A stretch of 64,000 nucleotides of DNA from Zoogloea sp016790385 (GCF_041916735.1 NZ_JAYRYY010000002.1), one strand, 5' to 3'. Counted from the stretch's first letter, positions 38,703-48,269 are shown. Notes: generated by a model from the sequence alone, not told the origin. A program made the numbers and translations.

Positions 38703-38802
38703 NNNNNNNNNNNNNNNNNNNNNNNNNNNNNNNNNNNNNNNNNNNNNNNNNNNNNNNNNNNNNNNNNNNNNNNNNNNNNNNNNNNNNNNNNNNNNNNNNN
38801 NN
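38703..38802. other. Assembly gap (100 N)
   Basis: Exactly 100 undetermined bases, the usual placeholder for unknown length. It interrupts the adhesin in a near-identical repeat. The sequence left and right of the gap joins without loss to give the same string seen intact at about 39786-39816. Deleting the Ns restores a single frame (6771 bases, 2256 residues plus stop). Extra repeat units may be missing. Confidence 0.98.
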
Positions 38803-41348
38803 TAGGTGCCGGTCGGCACGTTGTTGAAGGTGTAGTTGCCGTTGGCGTCGGTGGTGGTGGTCTGCACCACGGTGCCGGTGCTGTCCTTGAGCTCAACGGT
38901 CACACCGGCGATGGGGGTGTCGCCCGTGTTGTTGTTGTCCACATCTTCACGCACGGTGCCGGAGATGGAACCGGGGTTGGCCACAATGCCGGCGTCCCAG
39001 GTCTTGTCCGATTCGCCCGAGTCCAGAACGGTCTGGATGGTCTTGCCGGTGCTGGTGTCGGCGTCGCTGTCGGTGGCGTCCGAACCCACGTCCTTCGAGG
39101 TGAACACGTAGCCGGTGGGCAGCGTGGTCTTGTCAAACTGCACGCTGTAGGTGCCCGGCTTGAGGCTGGTGAAGAGGTAGTTGCCGCTGGCGTCGGTGGT
39201 CTGGGTGGTGACCACGTTGCCTGCTGCATCCAGCAGCGACACCTTCACGCCCTGCACGCCGGCTTCGCCCGCGTCCTGCACGCCGTTCTTGTTGGTGTCG
39301 TACCAGACCTTGTCGCCCAGCTCGGCCAGCTTGTACAGGCCGGCATCCACGTTCGGGTTGTTCTGACCCGACTGGAGGGTCACCGGTGCGGTGTTGCCGG
39401 CGGCGTTGATGTCGCTGTCGGTCGCTTCGTTGCCGCCCAGGTCCTGACCGGTGATTTCATAGCCGGCGGGCTTGAGCACGGCCACCGAGTAGGTGCCCGG
39501 GGTGACGGTGAAGCCGTAGTTGCCGTTGGCGTCGGTGGTGGTGCTTTGCACCACGTTGCCGCCCGCGTCCTTGAGCTGCACGGTGACGCCGGCAATGCCG
39601 GATTCGCCCGCGTCCTGAACGCCGTTGGCGTTCTTGTCTTCCCACACCCGGTCGCCCAGGGTGGCCGGACGCTCATCCACAAAATCGTTGCCGGTGCTGG
39701 ACGAGCCAGGCGGCAGGATCACCGTGATCACGTTGGGGTTGCCACCATCCACGTCGCCCACGTCGGTGTAACCCGGCTTGTTGGTCTCGACGACGGTGTA
39801 GGTGCCGGTCGGCACGTTGTTGAAGGTGTAGTTGCCGTTGGCGTCGGTGGTGGTGGTCTGCACCACGGTGCCGGTGCTGTCCTTGAGCTCAACGGTCACA
39901 CCGGCGATGGGGGTGTCGCCCGTGTCATTGTTGTCCACATCTTCACGCACGGTGCCGGAGATGGAACCGGGGTTGGTCACGATGCCGGCGTCCCAGGTCA
40001 GATCGGACTCGCCGGAAACGAGCACGGTCTGAATAGTGGTGCCGTCCAGAGGATTCACATCCGAGTCGACGCCATCGGCGCCGGCATCACGGGTGGTGAA
40101 GCGATAGCCGGCAGGCAGGGTGGCCTCGTCGAAAGCGAGGCTGTAGGTGCCGGGCTTGAGACCGGAGAAGAGGTAGTTGCCGTTGGCATCGGTGGCAATC
40201 GGGCCATCGACGGCGTTTCCGTTGGCGTCAAGCAGACGCACCTGGACGCCTTGGACACCGGCTTCGCCCGCATCCTGAATGCCATTGCCGTTCACATCGA
40301 GCCACACGCGATTGCCGATCTCGGCAGTGCGGTACAGACCGGCGTCGATGCTGTTGTTGGTCTCGTTGGCCGCGACGGTGACGATGGCGCTCTGGCCGGC
40401 ACCGTTCACGTCGCTGTCGATGGCGTCATCGGCCCCGACATCGGGCTCGGTCGGGGCGTAGCCGGCCGGCGCAACCACGGTGACGAAGTAGCTGCCCGGA
40501 TTGACGGTGAAGCTGTACTTGCCGGCGGCATCGGTGGTGGTGGTCTGCACCAGATTGCCCTGGGGGTCACGCAGTTGGACGGTCACGCCACCAATGCCGA
40601 TCTCGCCCGCGTCCTGCAGGCCGTTCCCGTTCACGTCCTCCCACACGGTGTCGCCGATGACAGCCTTGGCGGGAGGCGGGACGTTGAAGGTGAGGGTGTT
40701 GGGCGTCAGATCCAGGTCGTTGCCGCCGCAGCCATCCGTGCCGCCAGTGTCGCGCACCTGGAAGGTAAAGCCGATGGCGCCGCCGGTATCAGTGGGGGCG
40801 AGGTAGGTCAGGTGGCCGGCAGCGATGTCGGAGGCGAGGACTTCCTGCCCGGCAACCACGGCCAGGCCACTGAGAAGCAGCGTACCGGCCGACGGCAGGG
40901 TGGTGATGATCACCGACTTGAAGCTGTCGCCTTCAACGGGGTCAGTGAAACCGAAATCGTCCAACCCGAGCGCGTAGACGTCGCCACCTGCAACGTTCAC
41001 CGCCTCATCGGTGCCGGAGGGTGCGTCGTTTACCGGGGTGACGGTAATCGCCAGGTCGAGGATGAAGCTGTTGCCGGTGCTGTCGGTGCCGAGCACACGA
41101 ACCTTCAACTCGCCGTTGAAGTTGGGCAGTTGAGTGACGTCGACAGTTAAGGTGTCCTTGTCCACCGCCGTGAAGTAGCCGGAAGTGGTTTCGACGTACT
41201 TGGTGCCGTCATAGACGTAGAGCTTGATCCGGGCCGGGTCCGTGGCCGAGTAATTGGGATCAGCTTGCTTGAGCAGATCGAACAGCTCGAAATTCTTACT
41301 GGTGTCTTCGCAAAGGGAAACGCTGGTTGAGTACCGCGAAGTTGCCAT
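38803..41348 (-). CDS. SdrD-type repeat adhesin, N-terminal part (gene split by assembly gap)
   Basis: About 848 residues from ATG 41348 (MATSRYSTSVSLCEDTSKNF), preceded by a GGAGG ribosome-binding site. No signal peptide, consistent with type I rather than Sec export. Residues 1-230 hold two beta-rich domains, the second ending in a cadherin-like stretch (SIGFTFQVRDTGGTD-type). Six SdrD B-type domains follow: four of the IGDTVWEDVNGNGLQDAGE form and two shorter ones (ISGTVREDVDNNDTGDTPIA) that are almost identical to each other. Each carries the Asp-rich calcium-binding loop of the staphylococcal B domain. The gene is transcribed away from the type I secretion operon and probably encodes its substrate. 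Confidence 0.88.
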
Positions 41349-41430
41349 GAACGACCTCCATCATTTTTTAGGTGTTGTTTCGTCTGCTCCGAAGCAAAGG
41401 GCGACGAAGAAAGAAAAACGGGGGTTGAAC

Positions 41431-41447
41431 TGCAATTTGCGGGCCAC
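41431..41447 (-). promoter_or_regulatory. Sigma-54 type promoter of the adhesin gene
   Basis: On the minus strand GTGGCCCGCAAATTGCA: -24 element TGGCCC (one change from TGGCAC), -12 element TTGC, with exact GG-N10-GC spacing. It would give a leader of about 70 bases. Confidence 0.6.
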
Positions 41448-41515
41448 GACCAGCTTAACAACTGTCAAAAACGAGAATTTCAATACCCCTCAATAACTTA
41501 ATGGGTTCTATAGGG

Positions 41516-41535
41516 TTTTTTACCTGTGTAAAAAA
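41516..41535. promoter_or_regulatory. Perfect 20-base palindrome, possible operator
   Basis: TTTTTTAC (41516-41523), four bases, GTAAAAAA (41528-41535). It lies 70-90 bases upstream of the adhesin's predicted sigma-54 promoter, where activator sites are usually found. A related string, TGTAAAAAAA, recurs about 20 bases further right. Confidence 0.45.
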
Positions 41536-42076
41536 TCACGAAGCATGAGGGGGTGTAAAAAAATTCGACACGCGAGAATGATGAAAAGCATTACCTACGC
41601 ATCAAGCGGTATCTTCGGGGGAGCGCGAAAACACCTCAAAAACAATAGTAAATATATGATTTTTAATAACTAAATACCAAATCACAACTTAGTATACTGC
41701 ATCCAAAAAGGGTCTCGCCCCCCACTCCTGCTGCGTGAAGAAACCCACAAAAATCTCCGACATGGAACATTTCACATTTCGGCCAACGAATTAACACTTT
41801 TTTTCATTATAAAAAAAACAAATTTGAGATCCAAGAAGCCGCCGGAATTACCCAAAAAAAGACATCGTATTTGTTAAAAATGCGCACAACGCCACAAAGC
41901 GTGTTGCCGCCTCAGTCTATAAATCGCGACTTATTACTCACTCGACATCACAGAGGCAAAACCTTGTGACTTTTTAACATTTGGCATTTAAGGTCCTGTG
42001 GCACCATCGGCGTCCTGGATCATGCGGAAACCGATTCCCGGCCTCCGCGCAGCACGACTAAGCGAGCAATCTGCCC

Positions 42077-44221
42077 ATGCGCGAAACTCCCTCCTCCACC
42101 CTTGGCGAGGCTTTGGTCGACGGGGTCATCGACCAGTTGATGTTCCTGGCGCACTTCTTCGGCAAGCGTGCTGACCCCGTCCAACTGCTTGCGGATACAC
42201 CAGTGGCCGATGGCAGGATCGGTGAAGCGCACATTCACGAATGCGCGCAACGGGGTGGCCTTTCCCTGAGCCGCAGCGCCAAGACGCCCGAGGAATTCAA
42301 ACCATCCGAGCTCCCCGCGATGATCGTCGTGGACGGGGGAGATCCGCTGGTGGTCCTGAAACGCGAGGGGGACGAGTTCGAGTGTGTGCAGGCGGGCATC
42401 CGCGGCAGCATCTCACTCAGTGCCGCGCGCATCGCCGCCGAGTACCCCGGTATCACCTACTTTGTGCGGCCGCGGGTTTTCTTCGATACCCGCAGCCTGC
42501 TCTACCATCTGCCGCGTCCGCGCCGATGGTTCTGGGACACCCTGCTGGCCAACCGCAACATCTACGGATGGGCCTTGCTGGCGACGGTGCTGACCAACGT
42601 CTTTGCCGCCGTGATCCCGTTCTACACGATGTCCGTGTATGACCGCGTCGTGCCCAACAACGCGCTGGAAAGCTTGTGGGTCCTTACTGGCGGGGTCGTG
42701 GTGGTGGTCGTTTTCGATCTGGTCATCAAGATGCTGCGCAGTTATCTGATCGAGGCGGCGGCACGCAAGGCCGACGTGACGATGTCGTCCCACGTCTTTG
42801 CCCACGCCCTGCGGCTGCGCGCAGCCAACCGGCCGGCCTCCGGCGGGGTGCTGGCGAACATCGTGCGGGATTTCGAGTCGGTGCGGGAATTCGTCACCTC
42901 ATCCACCCTCACGATGTTGGGCGATGTGCCCTTCATGCTGTTCTTCCTGGTCCTGATCGGCCTGGTGGGGCACTGGCTGGTGATGATTCCCCTGGTCATG
43001 ATTCCCCTGACCATCACGGCCTCCCTGTTGATCCGGCGCCCGCTCATCCGGCTCCTTGGCGCCAACATGCAGGAATCGGCCCAGCGCACGGCCCACCTGT
43101 TCGAGACCATGAACGGGGTCGATACCCTGAAATCGCTGGGCGCCGAAGCCTGGGCCCGCCGCCAATGGGAGATGCTGACGGTCAAGATCTCCGAGAACTC
43201 CGTCAGGATGCGGGAGTGGACCTCGCTCGGGACCTACATTTCCCTGATGGTGACCAATCTCACCACGATCCTCGTGGTGATGTTCGGCGCGCTCCTGATC
43301 GCCGCGGGCGAGCTGACCATGGGGCAGCTCATCGCCGTCTCGATGCTGACGGCCCGGGCCATCACCCCGGCCACCCAGATCGCCGCGCTGATCGTCCGCT
43401 ACGAGCAGACCCGTCAGGCCCTGGACGCCCTCGACAAGATCATGGAGTCGCCCACCGACGAGACCACCGACAGCCTCCATCTGCCTCGTCTCCAGGGCCG
43501 CATCGATTTTCGTGACGTGCATTTCGCCTACCCCGAATCCGCCCCGCTGCTGAAAGGGCTCAACCTGAGCATCAAACCCGGCGAGCGTGTCGGCTTCATC
43601 GGTCGAATCGGCTCGGGAAAGAGCACCCTCTTCAAACTGCTGCTCAACCTTTACGGCCCCAGCCAGGGCAGCGTGCTGGTGGATGGCATGGCGGTCGGTC
43701 AACTCGAACCCCAGAGCCTGCGCCGGCAGGTGGGCTATGTGCCCCAGGACGTGGTGCTGTTCCATGGCGATATCCGCGAGAACATCCTGCTGGGCAACGC
43801 CCAGGCCGGCGACGCACAGCTGCTCGAAGCCCTGCGCCTTTCTTGCCTGGATGAAACCCTGGCGCAGATGCCCCACGGCCTGGGCACCCAGGTGGGAGAG
43901 CGGGGCGACCGCCTCTCCGGTGGTCAGCGCCAGGCCGTCTCCATCGCCCGGGCACTGGTGCAGCAACCGCGGATGCTGCTCCTTGACGAACCGTCCAGCA
44001 TGATGGACCCGGGCACCGAAGCGCGACTCATCGACAACCTTCGCAACATCAAAGGCGTCACCCTGCTGCTGGTCACCCATCGCATGGCCATGCTCCCCCT
44101 GGTGGACCGACTGGTCGTTCTCGATCAGGGCCGGGTCGTCCTCGACGGACCGCGCGCAGAGGTTCTGCGCAAGTTGCAGGGCAGCACCACCCCGGCCACG
44201 CCGAAGGAATTCGCCGCATGA
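42077..44221 (+). CDS. Type I secretion ABC transporter, LapB-like
   Basis: 714 residues. Residues 1-140 form a C39-peptidase-like domain whose catalytic Cys motif is missing (LMFLAHFFGKRADPVQLL takes its place), as in LapB/HlyB-type transporters. Membrane segments span about 160-440. The ATPase domain has Walker A GRIGSGKST near 509, signature LSGGQRQ near 613, Walker B MLLLDEPSS near 633 and the switch His in VTHR. It powers export of an unprocessed large substrate in one step. The four-base overlap (ATGA) with the HlyD gene and the divergent adhesin gene make it the probable adhesin exporter. Confidence 0.93.
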   Translation: MRETPSSTLGEALVDGVIDQLMFLAHFFGKRADPVQLLADTPVADGRIGEAHIHECAQRGGLSLSRSAKTPEEFKPSELPAMIVVDGGDPLVVLKREGDEFECVQAGIRGSISLSAARIAAEYPGITYFVRPRVFFDTRSLLYHLPRPRRWFWDTLLANRNIYGWALLATVLTNVFAAVIPFYTMSVYDRVVPNNALESLWVLTGGVVVVVVFDLVIKMLRSYLIEAAARKADVTMSSHVFAHALRLRAANRPASGGVLANIVRDFESVREFVTSSTLTMLGDVPFMLFFLVLIGLVGHWLVMIPLVMIPLTITASLLIRRPLIRLLGANMQESAQRTAHLFETMNGVDTLKSLGAEAWARRQWEMLTVKISENSVRMREWTSLGTYISLMVTNLTTILVVMFGALLIAAGELTMGQLIAVSMLTARAITPATQIAALIVRYEQTRQALDALDKIMESPTDETTDSLHLPRLQGRIDFRDVHFAYPESAPLLKGLNLSIKPGERVGFIGRIGSGKSTLFKLLLNLYGPSQGSVLVDGMAVGQLEPQSLRRQVGYVPQDVVLFHGDIRENILLGNAQAGDAQLLEALRLSCLDETLAQMPHGLGTQVGERGDRLSGGQRQAVSIARALVQQPRMLLLDEPSSMMDPGTEARLIDNLRNIKGVTLLLVTHRMAMLPLVDRLVVLDQGRVVLDGPRAEVLRKLQGSTTPATPKEFAA

Positions 44222-45555
44222 AAGTCACCGCACCCGTCGCTTCCCCCGGTATCGAAAGCGAGCCCCTCAGCCACCATCCCGATTTCGACCGCGGCCCGCG
44301 CCGTGCCGTGCTGATCCTGCTCGGCACCACGGCCCTGTTCTTCCTGCTGCTGTTCGCATGGATGAGCCTCGCCCGCCTCGACATTTCGGTGAGCGCCGTC
44401 GGCGCGGTGGTGCCATCGAGCCGGCTACAGCAGATCCAAAGCATGGAGGGCGGCATCCTGCAAGCCCTGAACGCCCGCGAAGGCAGCGTGGTGAAGAAGG
44501 GCGAGGTTGTCGCCGTAGTCGAAAACCGCCAATTCACCGCCGACATGGGCGAATCCCAGCAGGCCCTGTGGGCCGCCCAGGCAGCGCTGACCCGGCTGGA
44601 TGCGGAAGCCCGCAACGCTGCCCCCACCTTTCCGCCCGAACTGGAGAAGAACGCCCCCGACCTGGTGAGAGAACAGCGCACCCTGTGGCAGACGCGCCGC
44701 CAGGAACGCGAAAACTCCCTTGAAACCCTGTCACGGCAACTCAACCAGCGCCAGCAGGAACTGGCCGAAGCGCGCGCGCGACATGAAGCGATCCAGGAAG
44801 CCATCGGCCCGGCCCGCGAGGCACTTGCCATCGAGGAGAAGCTGGCCGCGGCCGGTGCGGGCGCCCGCGCCGACCTTCTCAATGCCCAGCAGCGCTACAC
44901 CAGCCAGAAAGGCGAACTGGAAACCACCCGCATCTCGATCAGTCGCATCCAGGCGGCCGTTGCGGAAGCCCAGGCCCGCCTCTCGGAAACCCGCTCACGC
45001 TTCCTCACCGAAACCAGCAAGGAAAAGAACGAGAGCGAGCTGCGCGCCGCGACCCTGACCGAGCAACTGACCGGACGCAGCGACAAGGTGGCCCGGCGGG
45101 AACTCCGCGCCCCCCTCGACGGCGTGGTCAATCGGGTTCTCATTCCCACCATTGGCGGCGTGGTGAAGGCCGGCGAGAGCATCATGGAAGTGGTGCCGGC
45201 CGAAGAACGCCTGCTCGTGGCGGCGCGGGTCAAGCCTTCCGACATCGCCTTCATCAAACCCGGGCAGGAGGCCAAGGTCCGCATCAGTGCCTATGACTCG
45301 TCCATTTTCGGCACCCTCGCCGGCGAGGTGGTGAGGGTGGGCGCCGACGCGGTGGTGGACCCCGAGCGCAAGGAGACCTTCTTCGAGGTCTTCCTCGAAA
45401 CCCGAAAGAATTACCTCGGCGATCCCTCCGAACGCCTCACCATCTCGTCGGGCATGGCCGCCGATGCGAGCATCCAGACCGGCAAGCGCACGATGATGGA
45501 ATACATGCTCAAGCCCATCGTCAAGACCTTCGACAAATCCCTGCGGGAACGCTGA
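44218..45555 (+). CDS. HlyD-family type I secretion adaptor
   Basis: 445 residues. A short cytoplasmic N terminus, one membrane helix near 38-58 (VLILLGTTALFFLLLFAWM), a split lipoyl-like domain (MEGGILQALNAREGSVVKKG), a long coiled coil about 110-290, and a C-terminal beta-barrel (LRAPLDGVVNRVLIPTIGG, EVVRVGADAVVDPERKETF). It bridges the ABC transporter and TolC. It overlaps the genes on both sides (ATGA and TGATG). Confidence 0.94.
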   Translation: MKVTAPVASPGIESEPLSHHPDFDRGPRRAVLILLGTTALFFLLLFAWMSLARLDISVSAVGAVVPSSRLQQIQSMEGGILQALNAREGSVVKKGEVVAVVENRQFTADMGESQQALWAAQAALTRLDAEARNAAPTFPPELEKNAPDLVREQRTLWQTRRQERENSLETLSRQLNQRQQELAEARARHEAIQEAIGPAREALAIEEKLAAAGAGARADLLNAQQRYTSQKGELETTRISISRIQAAVAEAQARLSETRSRFLTETSKEKNESELRAATLTEQLTGRSDKVARRELRAPLDGVVNRVLIPTIGGVVKAGESIMEVVPAEERLLVAARVKPSDIAFIKPGQEAKVRISAYDSSIFGTLAGEVVRVGADAVVDPERKETFFEVFLETRKNYLGDPSERLTISSGMAADASIQTGKRTMMEYMLKPIVKTFDKSLRER

Positions 45556-47402
45556 TGACTCTGCCCCTCCCCGCCCGCCGCCTGGCCGCCGCGCTTGCCG
45601 CCTGCGGCCTGCTGGGCACCCCGGCCCTTGCCGCCCCCCTGCCCGTGGTGGTGGACAAGGTGCTGCTGCAACAGCCCAGCGTGCGTTCCGCCCAGGCCCT
45701 GCTGCGGGCCGCCGAAGCCCAGATGACCCAGGTGCGGTCCGACTTTCTACCCAGTCTGGGCCTGAGTTACCGCAATTCCGACGCCCGCGATGAAACCCAG
45801 GGCCGCCCGATCGACCGCAATGTGCGCCGCAGCGATGCCAGCCTGCGCTGGAACGTTTTCAATGGCGCCGCCGACACCCACCGCCTGCGCTCGGCGGGCT
45901 TCACCCGGGACGCTGCCGATGCCGACCTGGACAGCGTGCTTGAGCAGGTCGCCTTCGAGATCACCGAAGCCTATGCCGACGTGGTGCGCCTGCGCCAGAC
46001 CATGGACAGCCTGCAAGCCACCATCGCCCGCCAGGAAAGGGTCGAGGCCAACGTAGCCCAGCGCGTGGACGCGGGCCGCATCTCGTCGGCGGAACTTGAC
46101 CTGATGCATGTGCGCCTGATCCAGAGCCGTACCCTCCTCGGCCAGTTGCGGGCGCAACTGGGGACCGCCGAATATCGCTACCGCCTGCTCACCGGCGAGG
46201 CCCCGAACGATCTGATCACGCCGGGCATCCGGCCGGCCAAGGGCGATGCCGACATTGACGCCCTGGTGGAACGCATCCATGAACGCAATCCGCGCCTGCG
46301 CGCCGCCTTGCAGCGTAGCTCAGCACGCAAGGCCGACATCGGCGTGGCCCGGGGCAGCTTCTTCCCGGCGGTGGACCTCTCCCTCAACAAACGCCTCGAC
46401 AACAACACAATCCCTGTGCCGGTTTCGGATACCGACCGGGCTGCCCAGCTTCAGGTCAGCATCGACATTCCCCTGGGCGGCAAGAACCTCGGTCGCCACA
46501 CGGAAGCCATCGAACGCCATCAGGCAGCCCAGGCCGACGCCGACGATCTGCTGATGAAGGTGTCGCGGGAGATCACGGACCTTTACCGGCAGCTCGCCGA
46601 GACGCGGGAGATCGCCCCCCTGACGGAACAGCGGGTGATCGCCGCCCAGCGCGTGGCCGCTGCCTACGAGCTGCATTTCGAGGCCGGCCGGCGCAGCCTC
46701 AACGATGTGTCGATTGCCCAGGAAGACCTCTTCAACGCCCAACGAGCCCTGATCGAAAACCACGCCCAGCAGACCACGCTGCAAGCCCAGCTCCTGAGCC
46801 TGGCCGGCGAGCTGCGCGAGACCTTGCGCACCCGCTACCAACCGGTCTTCATAGCGCCTGAGCTCTTTGGCACCACACCCTACAACCCGGCGCTGGCAGC
46901 GGCGCCCGTTCCGGTGGTGGATGCCCCCCCCGCACCGGAAATGGAGCTCTCCCCGGCAAATACCCCCAAGGCGGCCAAACCTGCGCCCCCAATCAACGCG
47001 GCTGAGGAAGGATCGACGGCGTCCGGGCCGGAACAGCGCCTCACGGCCTGGGTGGCTGCCTGGGCGGCGGGTGACTTCGCGGCCTACCGGGCCTTCTACC
47101 TGGCAAACTTCCAGCCCGGCAAGGGACGCAGCACGCTGGAGTGGGAGAACGAGCGGCGGCTCCGCGTCAGTCAGGCCCAGTCTCCCGCCATCCACATCGA
47201 CAATCTCAAACTGCGTCAGCACACGGCCGACCGCATGAGCACCCGCTTCACCCAGCGTTACAGCGCCGGCCACTATCGGGACACGGTACGCAAGCAGATC
47301 GACTGGGTGAAAGAGGACGGACAGTGGAAGATTGCGGCTGAAAGGGTGCTTCCTCAAGCTGGCGCCCACGCGGCCCCCGCTCAGACCGAAGCCTCGCGAT
47401 AA
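45555..47402 (+). CDS. TolC-family outer membrane protein with C-terminal NTF2-like domain
   Basis: 615 residues, about 150 longer than ordinary TolC proteins. Signal peptide (LAAALAACGLLGTPALA), then two outer-membrane-efflux repeats (about 30-430, with ITEAYADVVRLRQTMDSL and EITDLYRQLAETREIAPL). A Pro/Ala linker (445-490) leads to an extra C-terminal domain of about 110 residues (YRAFYLANFQPGKGRS, FTQRYSAGHYRDTVRKQ, DGQWKIAAERV). This domain is also found at the end of the TPR protein encoded at 31809-33464. In a TolC topology the extra domain should face the periplasm. It completes the type I secretion operon. Confidence 0.9.
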   Translation: MTLPLPARRLAAALAACGLLGTPALAAPLPVVVDKVLLQQPSVRSAQALLRAAEAQMTQVRSDFLPSLGLSYRNSDARDETQGRPIDRNVRRSDASLRWNVFNGAADTHRLRSAGFTRDAADADLDSVLEQVAFEITEAYADVVRLRQTMDSLQATIARQERVEANVAQRVDAGRISSAELDLMHVRLIQSRTLLGQLRAQLGTAEYRYRLLTGEAPNDLITPGIRPAKGDADIDALVERIHERNPRLRAALQRSSARKADIGVARGSFFPAVDLSLNKRLDNNTIPVPVSDTDRAAQLQVSIDIPLGGKNLGRHTEAIERHQAAQADADDLLMKVSREITDLYRQLAETREIAPLTEQRVIAAQRVAAAYELHFEAGRRSLNDVSIAQEDLFNAQRALIENHAQQTTLQAQLLSLAGELRETLRTRYQPVFIAPELFGTTPYNPALAAAPVPVVDAPPAPEMELSPANTPKAAKPAPPINAAEEGSTASGPEQRLTAWVAAWAAGDFAAYRAFYLANFQPGKGRSTLEWENERRLRVSQAQSPAIHIDNLKLRQHTADRMSTRFTQRYSAGHYRDTVRKQIDWVKEDGQWKIAAERVLPQAGAHAAPAQTEASR

Positions 47403-47515
47403 AGCTGTCGGTAATTTTTACAAATTTATACTTTTCAGGCGGACAAAGACCGCCATACCCCATACAAACCGTTGTTTTGTATTTAAAAATAAAGAAATTT
47501 TGCATAAATAACGAA

Positions 47516-47532
47516 CTGGCGCCTTTTTTGCT
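47516..47532 (+). promoter_or_regulatory. Sigma-54 type promoter of a PEP-CTERM gene
   Basis: CTGGCGC, five T-rich bases, then TTGCT: -24 GG at 47518-47519 and -12 GC at 47530-47531 with ten bases between. One change from the TGGCAC-N5-TTGC consensus. PEP-CTERM genes in floc-forming relatives are under RpoN with PrsK/PrsR, which fits. Confidence 0.7.
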
Positions 47533-47587
47533 AAAAGCGTTTCAGACATATCTGCGAAACGCTCCCCACCACTTAAAGGATCTGATC

Positions 47588-48247
47588 ATGCGCCTGCTTG
47601 CCACCGCTCTTATCGCTGCCTTTGCCTCGGCGCCTGCCCTCGCCGCTCCCGCCTACTGGACCGACTGGACCAGCACCTCCAACATCACTTCGGCGGTGAT
47701 CGGCGATCTGACCGTTGGCAGCACCACCGTCGGCGTGACCTTCTCGGGCCCCTACAGCTTCGCCCAGACCTCCGGCGGCACCAACTACTGGGCGAGCAAC
47801 CCCGTGATCTACACCAGCGCAACTGTCGACAACGGCCCCTCGACCGCCGACATCATTGCCCTTAACGGTGGCGGCAGAAAGACCATCACCTTCTCCCAGA
47901 GCGTTCATAACCCGCTGATCGGCCTGGTCAGCTGGAACAGCAACACCGTGGACTTCGGTGTCCCCATCAACGTCCTCAGCTACGGCTGCGGCTTTTGGGG
48001 CTGTGGCACGCCGGATGTGAACCCGGCCGGGACGGGCTTCTTCGGCAACGGCGAAGTCCATGGCGTGATTCAACTGGTGGGTGACTACACCTCCATCACC
48101 TTCACCGACACCAGCGAAAATTGGCACGGCATCACCGTCGGCGTCCTCGGGGTCAGCACTCCGAACACCGACGTCCCCGAACCCGCCTCCATGGCGCTGC
48201 TGGGTGGCGCCCTCGGCGCCCTCGCCCTGGCCCGCCGCAAGCGCTGA
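47588..48247 (+). CDS. PEP-CTERM sorting domain protein
   Basis: 219 residues from ATG 47588, preceded by AAAGGA; the frame is open 37 codons earlier but that part lies over the promoter. Signal peptide (LLATALIAAFASAPALAAP), a beta-rich body of about 170 residues with WNSNTVDFGVPINVLSYGCG, and a C-terminal sorting signal VPEPASMALLGGALGALALA followed by RRKR. It would be processed by an exosortase not encoded in the window. It follows the type I secretion operon but has its own promoter. Confidence 0.93.
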   Translation: MRLLATALIAAFASAPALAAPAYWTDWTSTSNITSAVIGDLTVGSTTVGVTFSGPYSFAQTSGGTNYWASNPVIYTSATVDNGPSTADIIALNGGGRKTITFSQSVHNPLIGLVSWNSNTVDFGVPINVLSYGCGFWGCGTPDVNPAGTGFFGNGEVHGVIQLVGDYTSITFTDTSENWHGITVGVLGVSTPNTDVPEPASMALLGGALGALALARRKR

Positions 48248-48269
48248 GCCGAACACCTCCGCGCACAGC

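Larger units (their letters stand above)
41349..42076. other. AT-rich divergent regulatory region
   Basis: 728 bases without a gene between the adhesin and the type I secretion operon, clearly richer in A and T than the surrounding chromosome, especially 41480-41990. It contains a sigma-54-type promoter towards the adhesin, a 20-base perfect palindrome at 41516-41535, and several A or T tracts. No convincing promoter for the secretion operon was found. The base composition is what silencing proteins such as H-NS/MvaT favour, but no binding site can be asserted. Confidence 0.75.

Noticed and set aside
34496..38827. Very long open frame on the plus strand (about 1440 codons) opposite the adhesin
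   Set aside because: It mirrors the repeat structure of the adhesin and is rich in Gly, Val and His from antisense GC-rich codons; it spans the N gap and has no domain.
34478..41348. Regular repeats resembling a CRISPR array
   Set aside because: The repeats are long (about 330 bases), coding and in frame; they are SdrD B-type protein domains.
34478..41348. RTX toxin or LapA-type adhesin
   Set aside because: No glycine-rich nonapeptide array and no N-terminal retention module or LapG site; only EF-hand-like calcium loops are visible.
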